From: an uncultured Mediterraneibacter sp.
GTDB taxonomy: Bacteria > Bacillota > Clostridia > Lachnospirales > Lachnospiraceae
Direction: 5' to 3'
DNA: 64,000 nucleotides
Assembly (NCBI GenBank): GCA_944377745.1
Contig: CALWFV010000001.1
Location: 62,001-126,000 of the forward strand
Position numbers and translations under genes: made by a program
Notes under the pieces: generated by a model
The model's input: the letters and a program-made list of their open reading frames with translations, nothing else
Told to the model about the DNA's origin: nothing
Database searches by the model: none
Shown: piece by piece, positions 52,125-63,301 of the stretch
How the letters are laid out: each line of letters starts with the position of its first letter
Numbering within the stretch: the first letter of the stretch is position 1

Positions 52125-53259
52125 AGCGTTCCCTCCTTATGATCAGAAATGTACCCGCGATGAGGATCACGGACATCGCCGCCAGGATCAGCATATCCTG
52201 CACATAACGCTCCGGGGCGTCGTACACATTGATACAGTACATGGCGTCCGAGATCAACGCTGCCGGGTTGAGCCGGTTGACCAGAGGCGCGTTTTTGTCC
52301 ACCACGTTTTTTATATCCGCGTTCATCAGTCCCGCCAGGAAACTCAAAGCCATGGAGACTCCGACCATGATTCCAATCTTCACGCCCTCGCCTGCTCTTC
52401 CGACGCTTGTGATGAACATTCCCATAGTCACCCCGATCATACTGCCCAGGAACAGCGCCGGGAGCATTTCTGTATAAGATCCCGCGAACTCCAGCTTCAG
52501 GATATATTTCATATAGGCAAGGAGGAGCACCATGTTCACAAAATGAAGCCCAAAGGACACCAGGGTTTCCGTGATCACCAGGCTCAGCCGGTTCGCAGGG
52601 CCTGCACATCTCCTTGCGGCAAGCGGGGTCAGATTTGCCTGCAGCTCCATAGCGGAGTTATAACCGATAAAGCAGCCGTACAGGCACGCCATTCCCAGCA
52701 GAGCATAGAAGAACTGCGCTGTCCCGTCCGTTGTCCTTCCGCCAAGGGAAACCTGCTCCACTGCATCTCCGTAGCCCGACATGGATTCTATTGCTGCCTG
52801 CATTCCTTCCGGATGAAGCAGCGCCACATCCTCCAGCGTCTGTTTCCCTTCCGTATAATTCTCCAGGATCATCTGCAGGATACTCTGAGGGAACCCGCTC
52901 CCGCTGACTGTCAGCGACGGATCTTCCCCGTTGTAGAAGATTCCGTCCACCTCTCCATTTTCAAGAGCTTTCAGCGCATCTGCTTCTGTCATCTCCATGG
53001 TCCGGATCAGATCCGAATCCTCTTCCATGCCTTCCAGGAACTGCGAAAATATCTCTTCCCCGCTGTTCTGTATATCTCCTTCGTTCTGCCCTGCCTCTGT
53101 GACGACCGCAGCCCTCACGGTCTCGAAGTCCGATTCTCCCACCTGACCGATGGAAAAGTACATGGCCGTGGTCAGGATAAAAGGAAAGACAAGAGGCCAG
53201 AAGATCAGGTCTCTGTTTCTGATCTTTGTAAGAAAACTGTACCGTATCATATCCCACAT
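52111..53259 (-). CDS. ABC-2 type permease (1)
   Basis: A 382-residue permease with the same plan as its neighbour: one N-terminal segment (DLIFWPLVFPFILTTAMYFSI), a large extracytoplasmic domain, then five segments, including LAGLMNADIKNVVDKNAPLVNRLNPAALISDAMYC, typical of ABC-2 proteins. It starts 11 nt after the ATPase gene. Confidence 0.86.
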   Translation of the reverse strand: MWDMIRYSFLTKIRNRDLIFWPLVFPFILTTAMYFSIGQVGESDFETVRAAVVTEAGQNEGDIQNSGEEIFSQFLEGMEEDSDLIRTMEMTEADALKALENGEVDGIFYNGEDPSLTVSGSGFPQSILQMILENYTEGKQTLEDVALLHPEGMQAAIESMSGYGDAVEQVSLGGRTTDGTAQFFYALLGMACLYGCFIGYNSAMELQANLTPLAARRCAGPANRLSLVITETLVSFGLHFVNMVLLLAYMKYILKLEFAGSYTEMLPALFLGSMIGVTMGMFITSVGRAGEGVKIGIMVGVSMALSFLAGLMNADIKNVVDKNAPLVNRLNPAALISDAMYCINVYDAPERYVQDMLILAAMSVILIAGTFLIIRRERYVSI

Positions 53260-53270
53260 ATTCTCTCCTC

Positions 53271-54200
53271 CTAATCTCTGAGCTGTTTTCCTGTGATCTC
53301 AAGAAACACGTCATTCAGTGTCGGCAGTTCGGAAAATACTCTCCCGAAGGGGATCTCCCTCTCCTGCAGGCAGTTCAGGATGTGGATCAGGTTATGCTTC
53401 GCCCCGGTACACCGGACCACAAGCTTCTGATCACCGTACTGTACATCGAACACATGGGGCAGGTTCCGTATCTCTGAAAGCTCCTCCTTCCCCAGGATCA
53501 CTGCCTCAATGGTCACGGTCTCCCCGGTCTTGATCATCCCTTTCAGTTCCTCCTTCGTTCCGACGGCAATGCTCCTGCCGTGGTCCATGATGGCGATCCG
53601 GGTGCAGATCTGCTCCACCTCTTCCATATAGTGGGAAGTATATATGATAGTGGAGCCCTGCCGGTTCAGTTCACAGATTCCCTCAAGGATCCTGTTTCTG
53701 CTCTGGGGATCCACAGCCACCGTGGGCTCATCCAGTATGATCAGCTTCGGCCGGTGGGCGATCCCGCAGGCAATGTTCAGCCTCCTTAAGAGTCCTCCGG
53801 AGAGTTTCTTCGGATAAGACTTCCGGTACTCTTCCAGTCCGACGAACCGGATGGCGTCCTCCACAAGGTCTCTGCGCTTCTTGCGGTCCTTCACGTACAG
53901 ACTGCAGAAATAGTCAACATTTTCCTGTACGTTCAGTTCCTCAAATACCGCCACGTCCTGCATGACGATCCCGATCTGTTCTTTCACCCTGTAATTATCC
54001 GGCGCCATCTCCTCTCCCATGATCTTAATGCTGCCCCTGTCAAATTTAAGAAGCGCCAGCATGCAGTTGATTGCCGTGGTCTTTCCGCTGCCATTCGGAC
54101 CGAGAAGTCCAAAGATCTCCCCTTCTCTCACATCCAGGTTAAAGTGATCCAGCGCCACAGTATCTCCATATCGTTTCACGAGATTTTCTATCCTGATCAT
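53271..54200 (-). CDS. ABC transporter ATP-binding protein
   Basis: A 309-residue ATPase. Walker A GPNGSGKTT (about 34-42), Q-loop, signature LSGGLLRRL, Walker B LIILDEPTVAVDP and switch His in YTSHYMEE are all present. The C-terminal ~85 residues are the DUF4162-type extension seen in drug/bacteriocin exporters. It is first in a three-gene operon, divergent from the sensor kinase gene that probably regulates it. Confidence 0.94.
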   Translation of the reverse strand: MIRIENLVKRYGDTVALDHFNLDVREGEIFGLLGPNGSGKTTAINCMLALLKFDRGSIKIMGEEMAPDNYRVKEQIGIVMQDVAVFEELNVQENVDYFCSLYVKDRKKRRDLVEDAIRFVGLEEYRKSYPKKLSGGLLRRLNIACGIAHRPKLIILDEPTVAVDPQSRNRILEGICELNRQGSTIIYTSHYMEEVEQICTRIAIMDHGRSIAVGTKEELKGMIKTGETVTIEAVILGKEELSEIRNLPHVFDVQYGDQKLVVRCTGAKHNLIHILNCLQEREIPFGRVFSELPTLNDVFLEITGKQLRD

Positions 54201-54266
54201 ATGTTATCCCTCCTGTCATCTTGTGACCTTATCATAACGCGGCCTGCACTTTTCCTGTAGTGCATG

Positions 54267-54340
54267 GTGTCACAAAGCGGTATGACAAATGTCACAACCT
54301 CTCTGTTTTTCTTTGCTTTCTTCTTTTTATGGTCTATAAT
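54267..54340. promoter_or_regulatory. Divergent regulatory region with TGTCA half-sites
   Basis: TGACA-AA-TGTCA (54283-54294) is a small palindrome, with another TGTCA at 54268-54272. TATAAT at 54335-54340 serves the sensor kinase. The palindrome is a good candidate for the NarL-type response regulator and could control both directions. Confidence 0.45.
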
Positions 54341-54388
54341 AAAAACATACAGCATTGGAAAGGAGCGGACACTTCGTCCGTACACAAT

Positions 54389-55528
54389 ATGAAAAACGCT
54401 CTGAATTCCGCGGCAGTCATGCTCTTGTGCATGTTTTCCCTGTTTTTTGTACAGCCGGATCTTCTGTATGTAACAGCATTTCTGTTCGCTGTGATCGTCT
54501 GCTGTGCAGACTCTTTCGCCGAAAATAACCGGGTATTCGGTCTGACCTGCCTGGTCTTCTTTCTCACAGGATTGATAGATCCGGATTCCGTCCTCTTCTT
54601 TCCTGTGGCAGAATACGGACTGTTCCGGCGGAGGCTTTATCCTGCGGCAGGCACAGGCGGCCTTCTGTTCTGCATCGTCTCGTTCCGGGCAGGGATCGTA
54701 CGGAATATGACAGATGTGTCCGTTTCCGCCGGGACAGCATTTCCTCTGCTCCTGATCTGCCTGGAACTGTTCGGCTTCCTGACCGCATTTCTTCTGGCGG
54801 AAGAAACACGCACCCGGGAGGCTCTTGAGACCGCGCTACGCCGCACCCAGGACGACAGCACGGAGCGGGATCTTCTTCTCACGGAGAAAAACCGGTCCAT
54901 ACAGGAAAAACAGGACTACGAGATCTATGCCGCCACTCTTCGGGAGAGGAACCGGATTGCCCGGGAAATCCATGACAATGTAGGGCATCTTCTCTCCCGC
55001 TCCATCCTTTTGGTCGGCGCGGCAAAAGCGGTCAGCAGGGATTCCGTCCTTGCACCTACACTGGATTCCCTGGACACCTCGCTGAATTCCGCCATGAACA
55101 GCATCCGTACCAGCGTCCACGACCTGAGAGACGAGGCAGTGAACCTGGAGGAAGCGGTCCGTTCCCTGGTCAGCGACTTTACATTCTGCCCGGTCCGTTT
55201 TCAGTATGACGCCGGAAGAGCTGTACCCCGGGATGTGAAATACGCATTTATCAGCATTTCCAAGGAAGCCCTTTCCAACATCATGCGGCACAGCAATGCG
55301 ACGGAAGCTGTCCTTACGATCCGTGAGCACCCCGCCCTGTACCAGCTCTGCATCGAGGATAACGGAACCATGATCCGGAAAAACGAAAACGGCATGGGCC
55401 TTTCCAACATGCGGGACCGGGTGGAAAAGCTGGGAGGAAACATCCATTTTTCTTCCGAGAAGGGATTCCGGATCCTGGCCACTATACCGAAAAGGAGACA
55501 AGACGATGAAACTGATACTGATCGATGA
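54389..55528 (+). CDS. Sensor histidine kinase (LiaS/DesK-like, HisKA_3)
   Basis: A 379-residue membrane kinase. The start is taken as the ATG at 54389, after the promoter TATAAT at 54335; a hairpin (CGGAC-N5-GTCCG) lies between AAAGGAG and this ATG. Six membrane segments occupy about 1-145. Then comes a short coiled coil, the H-box ERNRIAREIHDNVGHLLSRS (HisKA_3), and a HATPase_c domain (SNIMRHSNATEAVL, EDNGTMIRKNENGMGLSNMRDRVEKLGG). It overlaps the regulator gene by 23 nt. The likely signal is membrane stress, or a compound the ABC exporter removes. Confidence 0.9.
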   Translation: MKNALNSAAVMLLCMFSLFFVQPDLLYVTAFLFAVIVCCADSFAENNRVFGLTCLVFFLTGLIDPDSVLFFPVAEYGLFRRRLYPAAGTGGLLFCIVSFRAGIVRNMTDVSVSAGTAFPLLLICLELFGFLTAFLLAEETRTREALETALRRTQDDSTERDLLLTEKNRSIQEKQDYEIYAATLRERNRIAREIHDNVGHLLSRSILLVGAAKAVSRDSVLAPTLDSLDTSLNSAMNSIRTSVHDLRDEAVNLEEAVRSLVSDFTFCPVRFQYDAGRAVPRDVKYAFISISKEALSNIMRHSNATEAVLTIREHPALYQLCIEDNGTMIRKNENGMGLSNMRDRVEKLGGNIHFSSEKGFRILATIPKRRQDDETDTDR

Positions 55529-56165
55529 CGACTGCCTCGTTGTGAGCGCGCTGAAAATGATCCTGGAGGCACAGCCTGACTTTGAGGTGGCGGCCACAGC
55601 CTCAGATGGAGCGGAGGCTCTGTCCCTCTACCGTGAGCACCGCCCTGACGTGCTTCTCATGGATATCCGGATGCAGGGCATGGACGGACTGAAGGCGGCG
55701 GAAACTGTCCTCGGAGAATTTCCTGAAGCACGTATCCTGCTCCTCACCACTTTCTCCGACGATGAATATATTATAAAAGCACTGAAACTCGGAGCTGCGG
55801 GCTATCTTCTGAAGCAGGACTATCAGAACATCGTTCCCGCCATCCGCGCCGCCGCTTCCGGCCAGTCCGTATTCGGAGACGAGATTGTCTCACGGCTTCC
55901 CGGACTGATGAGCCGAGTAAAGCCTTCTTACGACTACGCCGCCCACGGCATCAGCGAACGGGAGCTGGATGTGATCCGGCTCATCGCAGAAGGCCTGAGC
56001 AACAAAGAGATCGCAGCCCGGCTGTATTTAAGCGAGGGAACTGTGAGAAACTATTTAAGCATGATTCTTGACAAACTTGATCTGCGGGACCGCACCCAGG
56101 TTGCAGTATTTTATCTTCAAAGAAAATCACCGGAAGTGCCCAAAGGCACATTCCGGGATTGTTAG
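55506..56165 (+). CDS. NarL/LiaR-family response regulator
   Basis: A 219-residue regulator. The receiver domain has acidic pocket IDDD, phospho-Asp in LLMDIRM (about 53) and Lys in YLLKQDY. The LuxR-type HTH is ISERELDVIRLIAEGLSNKEIAARLYLSEGTVRNYLSMIL. It is translated in overlap with the kinase. The divergent ABC operon is its most likely target. Confidence 0.94.
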   Translation: MKLILIDDDCLVVSALKMILEAQPDFEVAATASDGAEALSLYREHRPDVLLMDIRMQGMDGLKAAETVLGEFPEARILLLTTFSDDEYIIKALKLGAAGYLLKQDYQNIVPAIRAAASGQSVFGDEIVSRLPGLMSRVKPSYDYAAHGISERELDVIRLIAEGLSNKEIAARLYLSEGTVRNYLSMILDKLDLRDRTQVAVFYLQRKSPEVPKGTFRDC

Positions 56166-56171
56166 CGGTCG

Positions 56172-56200
56172 CCAAGGTCTCGGGCACGCCCGGACTTTGG
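56172..56200 (+). terminator. Hairpin after the response regulator gene
   Basis: CCAAGGTC-t-CGGGC-ac-GCCCG-GACTTTGG, about 13 bp, seven nt after the stop. It lacks a U-tract, so the type of 3'-end is uncertain. Confidence 0.5.
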
Positions 56201-56282
56201 CTCGTTGCCGTTGCAAATAAAGGCGGCAGGATCGATGCCGTCCGCATATCAGGCTTTTACAGAACCGACTCGAATTGAATGC

Positions 56283-56305
56283 CGGGTGCGCTTTCGCATA
56301 CCCGG
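56283..56305 (+). terminator. Hairpin just upstream of the GlgX ribosome site
   Basis: CCGGGTGCG / CGCATACCCGG stem, 12 nt before AAAAAGGAG. It may attenuate or stabilise the glgX leader. Confidence 0.4.
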
Positions 56306-56327
56306 AACGAAAAAGGAGATGACCTTT

Positions 56328-58433
56328 ATGTCACTGCATACATCTGACCTGGTGCTCGTTCCCGGCCACCAGTTAAAACCATTAGACAACATAGCCGGCT
56401 TCCAGGTACGGCCCGGATTCTTCCGTTTCTTCGGAGCCACCATCATCCCGGGCGGGGTGAATTTCACGATTCAGTCCCACGGGGCCACATCCTGTGAACT
56501 GCTCCTCTTCCACCGGCAGGCGGAGGAACCCTTTGCCGCCCTGAAATTCCCGGACAACTATAAGATCGGCTTCGTCTATTCCATGATCGTATTCGGCCTG
56601 GACGTGGAGGAATTTGAGTATGCCTACCGCCTGGACGGCCCTTATGATGAGAAGAAAGGGCTTCGTTTCGACAAGACAAAGATCCTGCTCGACCCTTACG
56701 CCAGAGCTGTCACCGGTCAGAGCCAGTGGGGATGCAAGAACAATCCCCAGCACAGCTACCGCGCCCGGGTTGTACACAACAATTTTGACTGGGGACTTGA
56801 GCGGGTCGAACCCATTCCCATGGAGGATCTTGTGATCTACGAGCTCCATGTACGCGGTTTTACCAAATCCCCCACTTCAAATGTCGCCTGTCCCGGGACC
56901 TTCCGCGGTCTGGCTGAAAAGATCCCCTATCTGAAGCGGCTGGGAGTCAACGCAGTGGAACTGATGCCAATATTTGAGTTTGATGAAATGCGGGATGTCC
57001 GACTGATCGATGAAAATGAGCTTCTTGACTACTGGGGATACAATCCGGTCTGTTTCTTTGCCCCCAACACAAGCTACTCCTCAAGCAAAGAATATAACCG
57101 GGAAGGCATGGAACTGAAACGGATGATAAAAGCGCTCCATGACAACGGGATCGATGTGATCCTGGACGTGGTGTTCAACCATACGGCCGAGGGGAACGAG
57201 ATGGGACCTTCTTTCTGTTTCAAGGGATTTGACAATAATATCTATTATATGCTCACCCCGGACGGAAACTACTACAACTTCAGCGGCTGCGGCAACACAC
57301 TGAACTGCAATCATCCGGTGGTGCAGGAGCTGATCCTGGACTGCCTGCGCTACTGGGTGACGGATTACCGGGTGGACGGATTCCGATTTGATCTCGCCTC
57401 CATCCTGGGACGGAGTGAGAACGGAACACCGCTGAACCAGCCTCCTCTTCTGAGAAGCCTTGCCTTTGACCCCATCCTGGGAAATGTCAAGCTGATCGCG
57501 GAAGCCTGGGACGCAGGAGGGCTTTATCAGGTCGGCTCCTTCCCCTCCTGGAAACGATGGGCGGAGTGGAACGGCCGCTATCGCGACGATATGCGCTGCT
57601 TCCTGAAAGGGGATTCCGGGATGGCAGGTATCGCGGCACAGCGCATGATCGGTTCCCCGGACCTCTATGACCCGGTCTACCGGGGCGGCAACGCATCCGT
57701 CAACTTTCTGACCTGCCACGACGGCTTCACCCTGAACGACCTGTACAGCTATAACCAGAAACACAACGAGGCCAACGGCTGGAACAATACAGATGGTTAT
57801 GACGACAACAACAGCTGGAACTGCGGCGTGGAAGGCGACACGGATGATCCGGATATCCTGGCTCTCCGCAGGAAAATGATGATGAATGCCTGTGCGGTGC
57901 TCATGTGCAGCCGGGGAACTCCCATGTTCCTCTCCGGCGACGAATTCTGCGACACCCGATACGGAAACAACAATCCCTACTGTCAGGACAACGCCATCTC
58001 CTGGCTGGACTGGAGCCTCTATGAAAAGAACCGGGATATGTTTGAGTTCTTCCGCTATATGATCGCATTCCGCATGGATCACCCCGCCATCCGCCGGGAC
58101 CTGGAACCAAGCTATATCGGTTTTCCATCCATGAGCATCCACGGGCTGACGCCCTGGAAACCGGACGAACCGGAGAGCGCTTACGTCTCCTGCATCCTCT
58201 TCTCCGGATACGACGAGGAGAACAGCCGGGAGGATCTGGTCTATGTGGCAGTCAACGCCCACTGGACCGCAGCGGAAATGACTCTGCCGGATCTTCCCGA
58301 AGGATACTGCTGGAAGATTGCTGTCAACACAGGGGATACGAAGCAGCAGACATTTGCGGAAAAAGATATGCCGCTGGCAGAGAAGAACCTGCTGCTGGGC
58401 GAGCGGTCAGTGATCGTGTTTGTGGGGATGTAG
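56328..58433 (+). CDS. glgX: Glycogen debranching enzyme GlgX / isoamylase-type (GH13_11)
   Basis: A 701-residue enzyme that hydrolyses alpha-1,6 branches. The start is the ATG at 56328 (MSLHTSDLV), 8 nt after AAGGAG. An N-terminal CBM48-like domain covers about 20-130. The GH13 barrel has DVVFNHTAEG, the nucleophile Asp in VDGFRFDLAS, acid Glu in LIAEAWDAGG and the transition-state residue in TCHDGFTL. GDEFCDTRYGNNNPYCQDN is typical of the isoamylase group. It stands alone; no other glycogen genes are in the window. Confidence 0.93.
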   Translation: MSLHTSDLVLVPGHQLKPLDNIAGFQVRPGFFRFFGATIIPGGVNFTIQSHGATSCELLLFHRQAEEPFAALKFPDNYKIGFVYSMIVFGLDVEEFEYAYRLDGPYDEKKGLRFDKTKILLDPYARAVTGQSQWGCKNNPQHSYRARVVHNNFDWGLERVEPIPMEDLVIYELHVRGFTKSPTSNVACPGTFRGLAEKIPYLKRLGVNAVELMPIFEFDEMRDVRLIDENELLDYWGYNPVCFFAPNTSYSSSKEYNREGMELKRMIKALHDNGIDVILDVVFNHTAEGNEMGPSFCFKGFDNNIYYMLTPDGNYYNFSGCGNTLNCNHPVVQELILDCLRYWVTDYRVDGFRFDLASILGRSENGTPLNQPPLLRSLAFDPILGNVKLIAEAWDAGGLYQVGSFPSWKRWAEWNGRYRDDMRCFLKGDSGMAGIAAQRMIGSPDLYDPVYRGGNASVNFLTCHDGFTLNDLYSYNQKHNEANGWNNTDGYDDNNSWNCGVEGDTDDPDILALRRKMMMNACAVLMCSRGTPMFLSGDEFCDTRYGNNNPYCQDNAISWLDWSLYEKNRDMFEFFRYMIAFRMDHPAIRRDLEPSYIGFPSMSIHGLTPWKPDEPESAYVSCILFSGYDEENSREDLVYVAVNAHWTAAEMTLPDLPEGYCWKIAVNTGDTKQQTFAEKDMPLAEKNLLLGERSVIVFVGM

Positions 58434-58474
58434 CAATAAGATATGCTCAAAACAAAGGAGTATGATCAAAAAGA

Positions 58475-58518
58475 GAGTGTCCTGGTTGTCAGCGTATAGG
58501 CTGTCAGCCAGGACACTC
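58475..58518 (-). terminator. Convergent terminator after glgX and the HipA-like pseudogene
   Basis: GAGTGTCCTGG (58475-58485) / CCAGGACACTC (58508-58518), followed on the minus strand by TCTTTTTG. Confidence 0.75.
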
Positions 58519-58548
58519 CCGCTTTATGCGATCGTCCAGTCTAAACCA

Positions 58549-59476
58549 TCATCTCTCCGCTTTTTTCAGGATATCCAGTCTTCTCATCAGCATCTCATAT
58601 TCCTTTTCTCTTCCGGAAAACCAGTCCCGTCTGATCTCCGCCAACTGGTTCAGTCCCACCTGTTCTGCTGCGCGTACCGCTGCTTCCCTCTGCGTCATCC
58701 TCTCCGGGAACACAGTCTGACAGTTAGCCCCATCCAGATCCTCATAAGAGTGAAATGCCTGATTGAAATCCATCAGAGGATGGAGCGAAACCGGTCTGTT
58801 CGTGCTGTTATCCACCAAGAATCCCCAGTTTCCCCAATGCCTGTCCGTGTTCCCCGTCATACTCTGCCGCTTCATATTTGACCTGATCACACCGAAAGCA
58901 CTGACAGACTTTGCTTGCCAGGATCTCATTCTCCACATATTCCCTGTCCCCGTCTTTCAAAAGCCGAAATCCTGTTTCCGTTCCGACCCATGCCTTTGGA
59001 AAGCATCCGTTTGTGGACAGATCCCGGATCAGGCTGTCGTTCTGTACCGTGATCTGTTTTCCCCGCAGTGAGACGTCCACAAAAGCATTATCCAGATGAT
59101 TATCGTACAGATTGATCTCGTCAAACGCTGTGTCTTCTCCCTCTCTCCTCACCCAGAACAGATCCGTCAGAGACAGGCAATGATAGCTCAGCGCGATCTG
59201 CGCCCTCTCCCTGTCGGTCACAGCCTGCGCCGCTCCGATGCTGTTCAGTATCTCCTTCGCATATCTCCGGTCCAGCGTCAGGACCCTTGAAGCACACCAG
59301 TAATAAAAGTTCGTCACATTATTTACCAGGGTATCGACATCCGCTTCATTCTCTTTTGTTTCTTCCAGGTACAGATTGAACGGCATAAACTGAAGTTCAT
59401 AAACCTCACACCGCCCCTGCATATCAATCCGTGCGACCCTTTTCTCCCCGTGCATAATCTCATACACCGCTTTCAT
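58549..59476 (-). pseudogene. HipA-like kinase gene disrupted by an internal deletion
   Basis: Two overlapping frames together give a HipA-like kinase. The first frame (59476 down to 58808, 222 residues) has the N-lobe with FDEINLYDNHLDNAF and ends in a shifted tail after EYDGE. The second frame (from about 58870 to 58549) starts inside the catalytic loop GNTDRHWGNWGFLVDN and continues LHPLMDFNQAFHSYEDLDGANC to the C-terminus. The segment expected between EYDGE and GNTDRH, about 50 residues by my memory of homologues, is absent, and the join shifts the frame. The ribosome site is weak. The gene is most likely inactive. Confidence 0.75.
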
Positions 59477-59546
59477 CCCGCCGTCACCGCCTCCAATCTC
59501 TATGTCGTAATTTTACTATACCCAAAAGAAAAAGTAAACGCAGAAA

Positions 59547-59573
59547 AGGGGCGCGCCCATCAGGGCGCACCCC
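59547..59573 (-). terminator. G+C-rich terminator at the far end of the dnaJ 3' region
   Basis: AGGGGCGCGCCC / GGGCGCACCCCT stem with one wobble, ending CCCCTTTTCTG on the minus strand. Confidence 0.65.
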
Positions 59574-59574
59574 T

Positions 59575-59716
59575 CCATCACAATTTTTCACTCCTGACCT
59601 GGAACTCCCAGGGAGCAGCGCCCCGCCATGCGGGACGCGCCCTTCCATCACAATTTTTCACTCCCGACTCGGGACTCCCAGGGAGCAGCAAGCCCATCAG
59701 GGCGCGCGCCCCTCCC
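59575..59716 (-). repeat. Dispersed repeat unit B, copies 2 and 3 in tandem
   Basis: Two 70-nt tandem units (59575-59644 and 59645-59716) share CCATCACAATTTTTCACTCC and CTCCCAGGGAGCAGC. CTCCC-A-GGGAG forms a small hairpin in each. Copy 1 is at 13535-13592 in the opposite orientation. Together with element C the units fill the 446-nt gap between dnaJ and the HipA-like gene. Confidence 0.75.
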
Positions 59717-59752
59717 GTCCCATTCTCCCAAAACTGCCGGAGGGACAACCCA

Positions 59753-59896
59753 GCCGGAGGGGATGCGTTGTGTTGGCTAAGGACCGTAAAACGACGCCGG
59801 CACTTGGAGCGCGTCCTTTGCGCTCCTACGTGTCCGCTGCGCTCGTTTTCCGAGCGAAAGCGGGTCCGCAGACAACATAACACATCCCCCACCGGC
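59753..59896 (-). ncRNA. Candidate structured RNA element C, copy 2 (3' of dnaJ)
   Basis: On the minus strand it starts 26 nt after the dnaJ stop. The outer stem GCCGG-GGGGATGTGTTATGTTG pairs with CAACACAACGCATCCCC-CCGGC over about 22 bp with wobbles. AAAACGA(G)CGC / GCGTCGTTTT, CGG-A-CAC / GTGCCG and GGAGCGC / GCGCTCC follow, matching the fold at 13686-13815. Sequence identity is high only in the core (AGCGGA-ACGTAGGAGCGCAAA and GCGCTCCAAGT-CCGGCGT), while the stems differ by paired changes. Confidence 0.62.
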
Positions 59897-59922
59897 GGAC
59901 GTCCCCCCCCCCGCCAGTTTCA

Positions 59923-61116
59923 TCATTCCTCAAAGGCTTCCTTCATCTTCTCCATAAAGCCCTTCTTTTTCTTCTTTTCTCCCTTCTCACCTTTTCCATC
60001 CACATCATCATTCTGATGCAGCGTATTTCCGGTCAGTTCATCAAACCGTTTCAGCGCCTCTTTCGCTTCCGAACTCAGACGCTCCGGTGTCTGAATGACC
60101 AGTGTAACGTAGTGATCTCCTCTTACCTGGGCATTTCTCAGAGACGGCACTCCCTTTCCTTTCAGGCGTACTTTCGTATCTGTTTTTGTCCCCGGTTTCA
60201 CTGTATAGATCACATCTCCGTCCACAGTCGGGATCCTGATATCTCCGCCAAGCGCTGCGACTGCAAAGGAGATCGGCACAGTTGAAAAGATGTGCACATC
60301 CTGTCTCTGGAAGATCGGATGGCGCGATACGTTGATCTCCACGAGAAGGTCCCCTCTCGGACCGCCGTTCACTCCCGGCTCTCCTTTATCGCGGATACGT
60401 ACGCTCTGTCCGTTGTCAATACCCGCCGGGATCGTCACCTTGATCTTCTTTCTGCTTGACGTATATCCTGTTCCCGAGCAGTCCGGGCATTTCTCTTTTA
60501 TGATCTTTCCGGAACCATTACAGTTCGGACATGTCTGAACGTTCTGTACAGTGCCGAAGAATGACTGTGAAGTGTATACGACCTGGCCTTTTCCTCCGCA
60601 CTTCGGACATGTCTCCGGTGATGTTCCCGGCTTCGCTCCGGTTCCATGACAGGACTCGCACGGATCTTTCAGCACAAGATCAAGTTCCTTTTCACAGCCA
60701 AAGACCGCTTCCTCAAAGGTGATGCGGATACTCTTCCTTATATTTGCTCCTTTCATCGGGCCGTTACTACGCCCTCTGCGCGCACTGCCACCGAACAGAT
60801 CACCAAAGATATCTCCAAAAATATCACTGAAATCCGCGCCGTTAAAGTCAAAACCGCCGAATCCTCCTGCGCCGCCGGCTCCGCCTTCAAACGCCGCATG
60901 ACCGAACTGGTCGTACTGACGCCGTTTATCGGCATCGCTCAATACAGCATATGCCTCGGAAGCTTCCTTGAATTTCTTTTCCGCCTCTTTGTCTCCCGGA
61001 TTCATATCAGGATGATACTTTTTAGCGAGCGCACGGTAAGCCTTTTTGATCTCTGCATCACTGGCATTCTTGCTTACACCGAGCACTTCATAGTAATCTC
61101 TCTTTGACTCTGCCAT
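59923..61116 (-). CDS. dnaJ: Chaperone DnaJ
   Basis: A 397-residue type I Hsp40 that stimulates DnaK ATPase and delivers clients. J-domain with HPD (35-37), G/F-rich linker ([24 protein letters not shown]), four CxxCxGxG zinc motifs ([32 protein letters not shown]), and the C-terminal substrate and dimer domains. The tail is Lys-rich ([20 protein letters not shown]), an extension beyond the canonical end. It is the third gene of the grpE-dnaK-dnaJ set, 229 nt after dnaK. Confidence 0.97.
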   Translation of the reverse strand: MAESKRDYYEVLGVSKNASDAEIKKAYRALAKKYHPDMNPGDKEAEKKFKEASEAYAVLSDADKRRQYDQFGHAAFEGGAGGAGGFGGFDFNGADFSDIFGDIFGDLFGGSARRGRSNGPMKGANIRKSIRITFEEAVFGCEKELDLVLKDPCESCHGTGAKPGTSPETCPKCGGKGQVVYTSQSFFGTVQNVQTCPNCNGSGKIIKEKCPDCSGTGYTSSRKKIKVTIPAGIDNGQSVRIRDKGEPGVNGGPRGDLLVEINVSRHPIFQRQDVHIFSTVPISFAVAALGGDIRIPTVDGDVIYTVKPGTKTDTKVRLKGKGVPSLRNAQVRGDHYVTLVIQTPERLSSEAKEALKRFDELTGNTLHQNDDVDGKGEKGEKKKKKGFMEKMKEAFEE

Positions 61117-61215
61117 AACACTAATACTCTACCTTTCTTTTTTCACTAAACCTGTTACACAGCCGTTCTTTTACCGTCCGGCTGTCCGCCGTACAAGCTG
61201 CACTGTAACCTAAAA

Positions 61216-61299
61216 ATTCTACGCAGCCGCCCTGCTATGCGGTTCCGTAGAATCTTCAGCCACGGTTTTCTCTGCCGGAGAATCTTCTCCGGCAGAGAA
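61216..61299 (-). repeat. Two hairpins in the dnaK-dnaJ gap
   Basis: ATTCTACG (61216-61223) / CGTAGAAT (61246-61253) and a perfect 15-bp repeat (61268-61282, 61285-61299) with a 2-nt loop. No U-tract follows, so they are more likely processing or stability elements than terminators; they could set the dnaK to dnaJ ratio. Confidence 0.6.
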
Positions 61300-61345
61300 C
61301 ATATCCGCAACATTACTTCTGTAACAGTTTATCTTATCGATTCGT

Positions 61346-63235
<1,890 letters not shown>

Positions 63236-63301
63236 TCATTTTTATATTCTAATATTTGAAAAAATCTTTAAGGAAGTTCGGTTCGCCAAGCTCACCGAAC
63301 G

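Noticed and set aside
50982..56165. Lantibiotic biosynthesis cluster
   Set aside because: The ABC exporter and two-component pair look like a resistance module, but no precursor peptide or modification enzyme was found next to them.
57081..58262. 393-codon minus-strand ORF opposite glgX
   Set aside because: Antisense of the catalytic barrel of GlgX, no ribosome site, no recognisable domain.
59575..59716. CRISPR array
   Set aside because: Only two units with 70-nt period, no short constant repeat with unique spacers, no cas genes.
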